Below are positions 54,295 to 62,348 of a stretch of 64,000 nucleotides of DNA, in pieces. Both the position numbers and the translations under genes were made by a program. Each line of letters opens with the position of its first letter. Position 1 is the stretch's first letter. Source of the stretch: CAMCXE01 sp036520615. GTDB lineage: Bacteria; Pseudomonadota; Gammaproteobacteria; Pseudomonadales; Cellvibrionaceae. The notes under the pieces were generated by a model. That model was given only the letters and a program-made list of their open reading frames with translations, ran no database searches and was not told the DNA's origin. Location of the stretch: assembly GCA_036520615.1 (NCBI GenBank), contig DATDJI010000080.1, positions 3,809 through 67,808 on the forward strand, written 5' to 3'.

Positions 54295-55251
54295 ATGCTG
54301 CACATGTGTTATAAAAAATTATTGTCAGTTTCTAAACACGCCGCTTTATTAGCCTTCGCCTGTTGTGCGCCACTTATTGCCTACAGCGAGGTTTTGACCG
54401 CCAATGCTAACGGCACGCACGATGGCTTTTATTATTCATTTTGGCAGGACAGTGGCAAAACCAAGTTCACTTTAGAGTCGGGTGGCCGTTACACCGCGCA
54501 GTGGACCACAGATACTAATAGCTGGTACGGCGGGAAGGGTTGGCAGCCTGGCGGCCCTAGAGTGGTAAATTACAGCGGTATTTTTCAAATCGGTAGCAGT
54601 GCAAACGCTTATCTGTCGTTGTATGGTTGGACCAAAACCCCTTACGTTGAATATTACATTGTAGAGACATGGGGCTCTTATAATCCGTCGAGTTGCGCGA
54701 CGGGACAATTTTTGGGGCGCTATCAAAGTGATGGTGCAAATTACGAACTGCGAGAATGTTCGAATAGAAACGGGCCGCGTTTGGATATTGACTCTGCACC
54801 TGTACTTAGGTATTTCAGTATGCGCGTGCCGAAAAAACCTTTTGGCGCTATCAGCGGTACGATTGATGCCGGTCGGCATTTCGATGAGTGGAAAAAACTG
54901 GGTGTAACGCTTGGCAGTCATTACTCAATGATTTTGGCCACAGAGGGGTATCAGAGTGCGGGCAGTGTCGATATTACCGTGAGTGAAAGTTCAAGCTCCA
55001 GCAGTAGCTCAAATTCATCATCGTCTTCCAGCTCCAGCTCCAGCTCCAGCTCCAGCTCAAGTTCAAGTTCAAGTTCAAGTTCAAGTTCAAGTTCAAGTTC
55101 GGGTGCGCGTGCTAGCTCCTCCAGTTCAAGCTCCTCGTCTACCTCAAGCTCCTCAGGTGGAAGTGCTGCAGGTGGGGCGATTGATTGTAAAATGTTGGTG
55201 GTCTTGGTACTCGGATTCATTATTCGTCGCAGCCGAGGTCGAGGTTTTTAA
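54295..55251 (+). CDS. Endo-beta-1,4-xylanase (GH11) with poly-Ser linker and GlyGly-CTERM-like tail
   Basis: A secreted 318-residue GH11 xylanase, hydrolysing beta-1,4-xylan. Signal peptide ends near AYSE. Catalytic nucleophile Glu119 is in YVEYYIVETWG and acid/base Glu217 in ILATEGYQSAG; WYGGKGWQPG and NAYLSLYGWTKTP are standard GH11 elements. Residues ~232-287 are a mostly Ser linker, then GGSAAGGAIDCKMLVVLVLG (288-307) followed by FIIRRSRGRGF: a Gly-Gly motif, a hydrophobic stretch and an Arg-rich end, the three-part plan of GlyGly-CTERM sorting signals. The Met at 54295 has AGGAG six bases upstream. Confidence 0.92.
   Translation: MLHMCYKKLLSVSKHAALLAFACCAPLIAYSEVLTANANGTHDGFYYSFWQDSGKTKFTLESGGRYTAQWTTDTNSWYGGKGWQPGGPRVVNYSGIFQIGSSANAYLSLYGWTKTPYVEYYIVETWGSYNPSSCATGQFLGRYQSDGANYELRECSNRNGPRLDIDSAPVLRYFSMRVPKKPFGAISGTIDAGRHFDEWKKLGVTLGSHYSMILATEGYQSAGSVDITVSESSSSSSSSNSSSSSSSSSSSSSSSSSSSSSSSSSSSSSGARASSSSSSSSSTSSSSGGSAAGGAIDCKMLVVLVLGFIIRRSRGRGF
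55031..55100 (+). repeat. Hexanucleotide repeats inside the poly-Ser linker
   Basis: About four AGCTCC units followed by about seven AGTTCA units encode Ser-Ser pairs. Pure hexamer runs can gain or lose units without changing frame, so linker length may vary. Confidence 0.85.
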
Positions 55252-55510
55252 AACTTCGCGATCAATCTCAAATTGTGCCAATAATATTCAGACTATTTTT
55301 CTGACGTTTCCTAATTAACCGGGCGGCTCGCCGCCTCGATATATTCATTAACTTACCTTTCGCTATGAATTAAGCGTGCAACGTGTCCAGAATCGGCAGC
55401 GCTGTTGAGGAATAGGAAATGGCGTGAATTTAAGTTTGCTGGTAAATCCTTGTAAGGTTTATTCGATAAAAACGCCAGTCAGGCAATTTTTACCACGATA
55501 AAATTTTTAT

Positions 55511-55909
55511 ATGTTAAAGCGCATTCACCACGCCGCAATTATTTGCTCCAATTATGCAGTGTCGAAACATTTCTATACTCAGTGCCTCGGCCTTAAGGTA
55601 CTCGCTGAACATTTTCGCTCTGAACGTAATTCCTACAAACTGGATTTGGCTTTGCCAGATGGCGGCCAGATTGAATTATTTTCGTTTTCTAATGCGCCTG
55701 AGCGGCCCTCTTACCCGGAAGCGCGGGGCTTGCGTCATCTTGCATTTGAAGTAGACGATATAGACGAAAGCATAAAAGTGCTTACTTCCCACGGAATAGC
55801 TGTGGAGGCTATTCGAGTGGATGAATATACTCAAAAACGCTTTGTTTTTTTCGCCGACCCAGATGGGTTGCCGTTGGAATTATATGAGAGCGATGTTGCG
55901 GCGGATTAA
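55511..55909 (+). CDS. VOC superfamily protein, YaeR/GloA2-like
   Basis: A 132-residue vicinal-oxygen-chelate protein. The two babb repeats start with RIHHAAIICSNYAVSKHFYTQCLGLKVL and end with RGLRHLAFEVDDIDESIKVL and FVFFADPDGLPLELYES. The likely metal ligands are the His of IHHAA, Glu of GGQIELFSF, His of LRHLAF and Glu of PLELYE. It most resembles E. coli YaeR (GloA2), whose substrate is not certain. The ATG at 55511 gives MLKRIHH. Confidence 0.85.
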   Translation: MLKRIHHAAIICSNYAVSKHFYTQCLGLKVLAEHFRSERNSYKLDLALPDGGQIELFSFSNAPERPSYPEARGLRHLAFEVDDIDESIKVLTSHGIAVEAIRVDEYTQKRFVFFADPDGLPLELYESDVAAD

Positions 55910-56070
55910 CAGTTGTTGATCCGTAATACATATTCAATGGCAATTTATAAAGGAAGCGCTTTTTGCGAACTGCATCCGTTAATTAGTTACTCTGCAACGT
56001 TTTGCCATGTGTCATAAATTTGCAATGAAGCGCACCTAGGCTGCTCTGATCGCATTCCTAGGTGTTATTT

Positions 56071-57804
56071 ATGCTGGACATAGAGCAGGCTGTCGCAGGG
56101 CGTTTTCCTAATTTTTATAATAAGCCTATGTTGCGTAAACCTGCGTTGCGTGTGTTAAAAGCGCTTTTGCGGCAGGATGCAGTAAATATTTTTTTATATA
56201 AACATCAGGCGCTGGAAGGTTGCGATTTTATTGATGCAATTTTTGATTATTTTGATTTCTCCTATTCCGTAAGCTTGCGTGATCGCGCGAATATTCCTGC
56301 AGAGGGCCGCGTGGTGATTGTGGCGAATCATCCAATCGGATCGCTCGATGGCTTAGCCTTAATTAAATTAGTCAGTGAAGTCCGCCCGGACGTAAAAATT
56401 CTCGCCAATCAAATGCTCAGTCATTTTGCGCCACTAAAGCGCTTTTTAATATCCGTGGATAATTTTGCCGCTGTACCTCATGCGCGAAAGGGCATTAAAG
56501 CCTTAATGCAGGCATTGAGTGAGGAGCAAGCGGTTATTGTGTTTCCCGCAGGTGAGGTATCGCGCGCGCAGCCGACGGGCGTTAAAGACGGTCAGTGGAA
56601 GCCGGGCTTTTTACATATCGCCCGGCGTGCGAGTGCACCGGTGTTACCCATTTGTATTAAAGCAAAAAATTCCTGGTATTTTTACGGTGCAAGCTGGTTA
56701 TTTAAACCGTTTAGCACAATTTTATTAGCCCAGGAAATGTTTAATAAACAATCGAAAACAATTCATTTTCTTGTCGGGGAAACGATCCACCCTGAGCAAT
56801 TACAGTCGGATCAGTTAAACGATCGCGCTTTAGTAAAACGCTTGCGCAAACATCTGTATAAAATCGGTAAAGGCAAAACGTCCAATTTTATTACCCAAAA
56901 AACCATTGCTCACCCGGAGCCGAAGGAGCTATTAATTAAAGAGCTCTCTGAGTCGGAACGATTGGGGGCCACCAGCGATGGCCATGAAATTTATTTGGTT
57001 GACTATCAACCAGGCTCGGCATTAATGCGCGAATTAGGCCGACAACGGGAAATTGCTTTTCGCAAAGTGGGCGAGGGCACGGGTGCTAAGCGGGATTTGG
57101 ATAATTTTGATGTGTATTACCGCCATTTAATTTTATGGGATAAAAACAATTTTACGATGGTAGGTGCGTATCGCTTGGGTGAAGGCAAACAAATAATGGC
57201 CAATTGGGGGGAAGAGGGATTTTATACGCGGCAAATGTATACCTTTGCCGATGAGTATCGGCATTATTTATTGGACGGCGTAGAACTTGGGCGCAGTTTT
57301 GTGCATCCGGATTATTGGGGGAAAGCCTCATTGGATTATTTATGGCAGGGCATAGGTGCCTATTTGGCGCGCTACCCGGCCCGTTATTTAATAGGCCCGG
57401 TTAGTATGAGCGCACGCTATCCTGAAGCCTTAATGGATATTTTAGTGACCTATTTTCGCGTGTATTTTCAGCATCCGAAAGCGCTTGTACAGGCGTTAAA
57501 TTCGTATCAGGCAAGCCCGTTGCGGGAGATGGATTTTTGCCTGCGCTGTACAAATTTAACAGCGGAGCAAGCATTTAGTGTGATGCAAAAGGAGTTTCAA
57601 GCGGCTGGGTTTAAAATACCGGTATTGTTTAAACAATATTTGGCGCTATTTAAACCCGGCGGCTTTTTGGTTATGGATTTTACGCGAGATAAAGATTTTG
57701 GCGATTGTTTAGATGCGTTGTGTATCGCCGATTTACAACTAATAAAAGATGAAAAAGCGCGCCGTTATTTACATGGGCATTCATTGCAGCGGTTAGCGCA
57801 CTAA
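56071..57804 (+). CDS. Bifunctional ornithine-lipid synthase, OlsF-like
   Basis: A 577-residue fusion. The N-terminal half is an acyltransferase with NHPIGSLDG (His87, Asp93; H-x5-D form of the PlsC motif) and FPAGEVSRAQPTGVKDGQWKPG. The C-terminal half (from ~295) is a GNAT-like hemolysin/OlsB domain (LGRQREIAFRKVGEGTGAKR, DVYYRHLILWDKN, LGRSFVHPDYWGKASLDYLW). OlsF from Serratia has this layout: the C-terminal domain makes lyso-ornithine lipid and the N-terminal domain adds the second acyl chain. The exact product is inferred. Start ATG 56071 has GGTG six bases upstream; a GTG at 56062 would add three residues. Confidence 0.85.
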   Translation: MLDIEQAVAGRFPNFYNKPMLRKPALRVLKALLRQDAVNIFLYKHQALEGCDFIDAIFDYFDFSYSVSLRDRANIPAEGRVVIVANHPIGSLDGLALIKLVSEVRPDVKILANQMLSHFAPLKRFLISVDNFAAVPHARKGIKALMQALSEEQAVIVFPAGEVSRAQPTGVKDGQWKPGFLHIARRASAPVLPICIKAKNSWYFYGASWLFKPFSTILLAQEMFNKQSKTIHFLVGETIHPEQLQSDQLNDRALVKRLRKHLYKIGKGKTSNFITQKTIAHPEPKELLIKELSESERLGATSDGHEIYLVDYQPGSALMRELGRQREIAFRKVGEGTGAKRDLDNFDVYYRHLILWDKNNFTMVGAYRLGEGKQIMANWGEEGFYTRQMYTFADEYRHYLLDGVELGRSFVHPDYWGKASLDYLWQGIGAYLARYPARYLIGPVSMSARYPEALMDILVTYFRVYFQHPKALVQALNSYQASPLREMDFCLRCTNLTAEQAFSVMQKEFQAAGFKIPVLFKQYLALFKPGGFLVMDFTRDKDFGDCLDALCIADLQLIKDEKARRYLHGHSLQRLAH

Positions 57805-57886
57805 CACAAGGAGCTTTGTGTGCGCGGATGCTGTAGGTAAACCGCGCTCGCTTTGGTAGACTGCCGCCTTTTTGAGCAGGTAATCT

Positions 57887-59227
57887 ATGTCTAATTCCAC
57901 ACCTACGGTAGGGTTTATTTCCCTCGGCTGCCCTAAAGCCCTGGTGGATTCCGAGCGTATTTTGACGCAATTGCGCACGGAGGGTTACCAACTTGTGCCC
58001 AGTTACGACGGCGCCGATGTAGTCGTAGTAAATACGTGCGGGTTTATTGATAGCGCTAAACAAGAATCGCTTGACGCAATTGGCGAAGCCATTAAAGAAA
58101 ATGGCCGCGTAATCGTCACAGGTTGTATGGGTGTAGACGAGAAAATTATCCGCGATCTCCACCCCAGTGTGTTGGCAGTAACCGGCCCGCAACAATACGA
58201 ACAAGTGGTGAATGCAGTTCACCAAGCGGTGCCACCGAAGCAAAACCACGATCCCTTTATCGATTTAGTGCCCCCGCAAGGCATTAAATTAACGCCGCGC
58301 CATTACGCCTATTTAAAAATTTCTGAAGGCTGTAACCACCGTTGTAGCTTCTGCATTATTCCGTCGATGCGAGGCGATCTGGTTAGCCGCCCGATTGGTG
58401 ATGTTTTAGATGAAGCCGAGCGTTTGGTGAAAGCCGGTGTGCGCGAGCTATTAGTTATTTCCCAAGACACCAGCGCCTACGGCGTGGACACCAAATACCG
58501 CACGGGTTTTTGGCAGGGCCGCCCGGTTAAGACTCGCATGTTGGAATTGTGCGATGCATTGAGTGAATTAGGTGTATGGACGCGGCTGCATTATGTATAC
58601 CCCTATCCCCATGTGGATGAGGTAATTCCTTTGATGGCCGCAGGTAAGATTTTGCCCTATTTGGATATTCCACTGCAGCACGCCAGCCCTGCAATATTAA
58701 AGGCCATGAAGCGCCCGGCGCATCAGGAAAAAACCCTCGATCGTATCCATGCCTGGCGCAAGCAGTGCCCGGATATTACGTTGCGCTCAACCTTCATCGT
58801 CGGCTTCCCCGGTGAAACTGAGGCTGATTTTCAATTCCTGTTGGATTGGCTTGATGAAGCGCAATTGGATCGCGTCGGCTGTTTTGAATACTCCGCTGTT
58901 ACCGGTGCTGCCGCCAATGACCTGCCCGGCGCCGTCCCGGATGAAGTCAAACGCGAGCGCTGGGAGCGGTTTATGGAAAAACAACAGGCCATTTCACAGG
59001 CTAAGCTCGCGGCTAAAATCGGCCGCACTATTGAAGTTCTAGTCGATGAAGTACACGACGACGGCGCAATCGCGCGCTCAAGTGCCGACGCCCCTGAAAT
59101 TGATGGCGTTGTACATATTGAAGGCGATTACGGCTTGCGCGAAGGCGATATGTTAATGGTGCAAGTGGAAGATGCGGACGAGTACGATCTATTCGCCGTC
59201 CCTGCGGATGTTTTTGAAGAGCCATAA
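57887..59227 (+). CDS. rimO: Ribosomal protein uS12 methylthiotransferase RimO
   Basis: RimO is a radical-SAM enzyme that methylthiolates an Asp of ribosomal protein S12. The N-terminal MTTase domain has three Cys in LGCPKAL, NTCGF and TGCMG. The radical-SAM CxxxCxxC is in CNHRCSFCIIPSMRG. The last part is a TRAM domain (RTIEVLVDE ... IEGDYGLREGDMLMVQVEDADEYDLFA). Length 446 is normal. Confidence 0.97.
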   Translation: MSNSTPTVGFISLGCPKALVDSERILTQLRTEGYQLVPSYDGADVVVVNTCGFIDSAKQESLDAIGEAIKENGRVIVTGCMGVDEKIIRDLHPSVLAVTGPQQYEQVVNAVHQAVPPKQNHDPFIDLVPPQGIKLTPRHYAYLKISEGCNHRCSFCIIPSMRGDLVSRPIGDVLDEAERLVKAGVRELLVISQDTSAYGVDTKYRTGFWQGRPVKTRMLELCDALSELGVWTRLHYVYPYPHVDEVIPLMAAGKILPYLDIPLQHASPAILKAMKRPAHQEKTLDRIHAWRKQCPDITLRSTFIVGFPGETEADFQFLLDWLDEAQLDRVGCFEYSAVTGAAANDLPGAVPDEVKRERWERFMEKQQAISQAKLAAKIGRTIEVLVDEVHDDGAIARSSADAPEIDGVVHIEGDYGLREGDMLMVQVEDADEYDLFAVPADVFEEP

Positions 59228-59324
59228 TGTTAATTAACTAATATAGGGTCTGTGATGCGTTCTGCGTAATTGCCGTGCCTGGTCTATGCTCAACGAAGGT
59301 GCTAGCAAGAGATAGACTGACTCC

Positions 59325-61142
59325 ATGGCGAAATTAACGGACGCTTCTGAACTTGGCGCAGGGGTTGCGGCTTTGGCGCTGCGCGCTCTTATGCCGCAGC
59401 AGGCCAGCAATGATGCACTCAATGAATGTTTGCGGTTGTTGCTTGAGCAGATGCCGGCATTAATCGCCGTTGCGGACACCGCGGGCAACTTGCTGATGGC
59501 GAGCGCCCAACATGGCGAGCTAGAAGGAGTTGCTGGCAGCTCTGAACACTGGTTAAAGCTTGCCGATGTGTATCCTGCCAATTTCCAAAACGATTTAGAA
59601 ACGCTGCAAGAAAGTACACACGAAACGCCTGAATGGTTGGAATTTAAAGCCAAACATAAAGATGGCAGCTTTCATGTCTATCAAATGAAATACATCCAGC
59701 ACCGCACCGACGATGCTCAAGCGCTGTGCTTTGTATTTGGTACCGATATTACCGCCCATAAACAAATTGAAAATTCCCTCAGAGACCATAAATCCCGCTT
59801 GGATTATATGGTGTACCACGACAATTTGACCGGCCTTGCTAACCGGACTTTGTTTTACGGCCGTATTAATAAAACTTTGGAATTAGCTCGCGATAATCAC
59901 GAAACCCTCGGTATTTTATTAGTCGATTTAGATCGCTTTAAAAACGTCAATGAAAATTTAGGCTATGACGCAGGTGATGATTTACTGCGGATAACGGCCG
60001 ATAGTTTACGCGCCCAATTGCGCGAAAAAGACGTGGTAGCGCGCTTAGGCGGCGATGAATTTGTTGTAGTGCTCGACGATGTGCGGCGCAAAGGTGATTT
60101 AGAGCTCGTCGCGCAGAAATTACTCAATCGACTGAGCTTGCCGGTGAAATTACAAGGTCATTCGATTATCGCAACGGCCAGTATCGGTATTAGTGTATTC
60201 CCCGCCGATGGCGATAATATTGATCAGCTGCTTAAGCATGCGGATTTAGCCATGCACAAAGCTAAGGCCAAGGGGAAAAATTGTTTTGAATTTTATGAAG
60301 AGGCGCTTAATAACCAAGCGATTAATTATTTATTGCTGGAAAACGATTTGCGCCGCGCCATAGAACAAGGCGAAATTATTCTGCATTACCAGCCGCAAAT
60401 TAACCTCAACACAGGCCGCATCGTTGGCCTGGAAGCATTGGTGCGCTGGAATAGTAAAGAGCGTGGCATGGTGCCGCCGATGCACTTTATTCCGCTAGCT
60501 GAAGAAACCGGGCTTATTGAACCCTTAGGAGAATGGGTGTTGCAACATGCTTGCGAACGTTTCCAAGCCTGGTTAATGAAAGGTTTTAAACTCGGCAAAA
60601 TGGCCGTGAATATTTCGCCAGTGCAATTTCGCAAAGAACATTTTGAACACATGGTCATGAGTGTATTAATGTCCACGCGCTTAAGCCCTGAATATTTAGA
60701 ATTAGAAATTACTGAAAGCTCGGCAATGGAAAATGCTGAAAAAGCTGTCGAGACACTTAATTGTTTGAGCAAGCTGGGTTTGTCTATCGCCATTGATGAT
60801 TTTGGCACTGGTTATTCGTCATTAGCTTATTTAAAGCGCTTTCCGATTCAAAAATTAAAAATTGACCGCAGTTTTGTTAAAGATATTGAAGGGCAGAATT
60901 GTGATGCGGCTATTGCCAAATCCATTATCGATCTTGCCCACAACATGTCATTGCAGGTAATTGCTGAAGGCGTGGAATGTTTGGATCAATCGGATTGGCT
61001 ATTAAATCGTGGCTGTGATCAGGTACAAGGGTTTTATTACAGTCGGCCCTTAAGTGAAGAACAGCTGATGATTTTTTTAAATAGTGACAAGGTCATTCGC
61101 GATATTACCGGTGTGCGCTTGGCGAATCTCGGTCGTATGTAA
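59325..61142 (+). CDS. PAS-GGDEF-EAL c-di-GMP signalling protein
   Basis: A 605-residue soluble protein. An N-terminal PAS-like region (~35-150) is followed by GGDEF (LVDLDRFKNVNENLGYDAGDDLL, then intact RLGGDEFVVVL with G242) and EAL (GLEALVRWN, IPLAEETGLIEPLGEWVL, DDFGTGYSSLAYL). The I-site R-E-K-D lies five residues before GGDEF, so feedback inhibition is possible. Both active sites look intact, so it may be bifunctional or one activity may be allosteric. The PAS domain is the likely sensor. No transmembrane helix is visible. Confidence 0.92.
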   Translation: MAKLTDASELGAGVAALALRALMPQQASNDALNECLRLLLEQMPALIAVADTAGNLLMASAQHGELEGVAGSSEHWLKLADVYPANFQNDLETLQESTHETPEWLEFKAKHKDGSFHVYQMKYIQHRTDDAQALCFVFGTDITAHKQIENSLRDHKSRLDYMVYHDNLTGLANRTLFYGRINKTLELARDNHETLGILLVDLDRFKNVNENLGYDAGDDLLRITADSLRAQLREKDVVARLGGDEFVVVLDDVRRKGDLELVAQKLLNRLSLPVKLQGHSIIATASIGISVFPADGDNIDQLLKHADLAMHKAKAKGKNCFEFYEEALNNQAINYLLLENDLRRAIEQGEIILHYQPQINLNTGRIVGLEALVRWNSKERGMVPPMHFIPLAEETGLIEPLGEWVLQHACERFQAWLMKGFKLGKMAVNISPVQFRKEHFEHMVMSVLMSTRLSPEYLELEITESSAMENAEKAVETLNCLSKLGLSIAIDDFGTGYSSLAYLKRFPIQKLKIDRSFVKDIEGQNCDAAIAKSIIDLAHNMSLQVIAEGVECLDQSDWLLNRGCDQVQGFYYSRPLSEEQLMIFLNSDKVIRDITGVRLANLGRM

Positions 61143-61167
61143 TTATTTATTTTTGACGAGTTACGTT

Positions 61168-61190
61168 TAAACCCGCTGCGGCGGGTTTTT
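61168..61190 (+). terminator. Rho-independent terminator after the GGDEF-EAL gene
   Basis: AAACCCGC-TGCG-GCGGGTTTTT: a 6-8-bp GC-rich stem followed by T5, 26 bp after the stop. Confidence 0.85.
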
Positions 61191-61234
61191 GCGTTCTGGT
61201 CTTGGCAGTTCTCGCCAGCCTCTCCCTATTTCTG

Positions 61235-61492
61235 AAGTACTCCCCCCTACTTCGCAAGTACCCCCTCCTACTTCGCAACCCCCTCGCCGGACTTCAAACC
61301 CTCGGCAGCGTACTAAAAAGCTGCAGTGAGGGAGTTGCGAACTGCGATGCCGCAGAAAAAAGGTACGGTGACGGAGTTAAAAGCTTCGGCACCGCAGTTA
61401 AAAGGTGCGCTTAGGGACTTCAAACTTGCGACGCCGTACCTAAAAGGTTCGGCAAGGCACGTCTGAACTTCGATGCCGCAGTTATGCAGTGG
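61235..61492. repeat. Degenerate 21-bp tandem array (heptad-coding)
   Basis: About a dozen units of 21 bp line up, for example AAGTACTCCCCCCTACTTCG (61235) and AAGTACCCCCTCCTACTTCG (61256), then GGCAGCGTACTAAAAAGCTG (61304), GATGCCGCAGAAAAAAGGTA (61346), GGTGACGGAGTTAAAAGCTT (61367), GGCACCGCAGTTAAAAGGTG (61388), GACGCCGTACCTAAAAGGTT (61430). In the plus frame starting at 61202 the units translate to heptads such as GSVLKSC, DAAEKRY, GDGVKSF, GTAVKRC, with a TAG at 61412; the frame then remains open past 61540. Confidence 0.75.
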
Positions 61493-61752
61493 GGGCTGGA
61501 GCTGCAAATATTCGGCACGGGGGTAATTAGATTCCAGATTGAAGTGCCAGACAGGTGTAGCCCGGAAATATTGCTCGCCCATTCAGTTGCAGGTTAGGCA
61601 AACAGGAACAACTACGGCATAATCTGGCGGGTTTTTGGTTCAACCGCCTATTAAATAAAAACCGGGTTATTTATCGCTTCGACAAGCAATACTTTTAAAT
61701 TTTTGTGATTGGCGGGCATTATGAACAACGTTAAACAATCCCGCTAACGGCT

Positions 61753-61907
61753 CGTAGGGTGGTCGGAGCCGCCTAGGTAGAGCGCAGCGAAACCCAATAC
61801 AGCACACGCCAGCAATAAAAAATTATCGGGCGCAATGTTTAACCCGACGAAAATTCTCATTTTTTACCATTTAAATGTTGGGTTTCGCTGCGCTCTACCC
61901 AACCTGC
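61753..61907. repeat. Inverted repeat pair, REP-like (third family)
   Basis: GTAGAGCGCAGCGAAACCCA (61777-61796) is the reverse complement of TGGGTTTCGCTGCGCTCTAC (61879-61898). Left end starts CTCGTAGGGTGG; right end finishes CTACCCAACCTG. A REP pair resembling a BIME. Confidence 0.75.
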
Positions 61908-61948
61908 TTACTTTGCCGCTTAATTCATGAAGAAATTAAGATTTTTCC

Positions 61949-62021
61949 GTAGGGCGTCGCCTTGGCGCACCACGCCGAATACTCGATGCACAGAATACGG
62001 CGCACCAAGGTGCGCTCTACG
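61949..62021. repeat. Inverted repeat pair, REP-like (GTAGGGCG family)
   Basis: CGTAGGGCGTCGCCTTGGCG (61948-61967) pairs with CGCACCAAGGTGCGCTCTAC (61999-62018), with a short spacer. A fourth repeat flavour close to the third. Confidence 0.7.
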
Positions 62022-62348
62022 TTTAATACGGGTTACGCGTTAATTGCGATAAGTGGCCCCGATGGGGCTGGTCACGATACGCAGGCAGAGCTATTAAGCA
62101 GACTCAATGGGTATTGGTGCATATCGGCTGTAGTGTAATTAGCATCTTGGGGTGGCAGCCTTGTGGGAGCGGAGGAACGCGTATCCCTATAAGCACTCTT
62201 ATGGTTTTTCACTTTGGATCTGTCGCCTCTGCAGGCATACTATGAGCATTTTTTAGCAACCAGCGACCGTTCCACCAGTTATTAACTGCACAATGAATAG
62301 ATATTTTAATTAAATACGAATGCTTCAAGCTTTAAGTATTGGATTTTG

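Larger units (their letters stand above)
61191..62348. other. Repeat-rich region without a clear gene
   Basis: Holds the 21-bp array and two inverted-repeat groups listed separately. The reading frames in the array have heptad-like composition and an in-frame TAG. No promoter or standard gene was recognised. The right end should contain the hsdR promoter. Confidence 0.5.

Noticed and set aside
54951..55220. 89-residue minus-strand frame with Glu/Leu repeats over the xylanase tail
   Set aside because: The repeats are the reverse complement of the Ser linker; it has no start signal and no family.
57680..58249. 189-residue minus-strand frame over the OlsF-rimO junction
   Set aside because: Lies across two strongly supported plus-strand genes; no recognisable motif.
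61202..61414. 70-residue plus-strand frame over the 21-bp array as a real gene
   Set aside because: No ribosome site and a TAG interrupts the heptad pattern; reported as a repeat instead.
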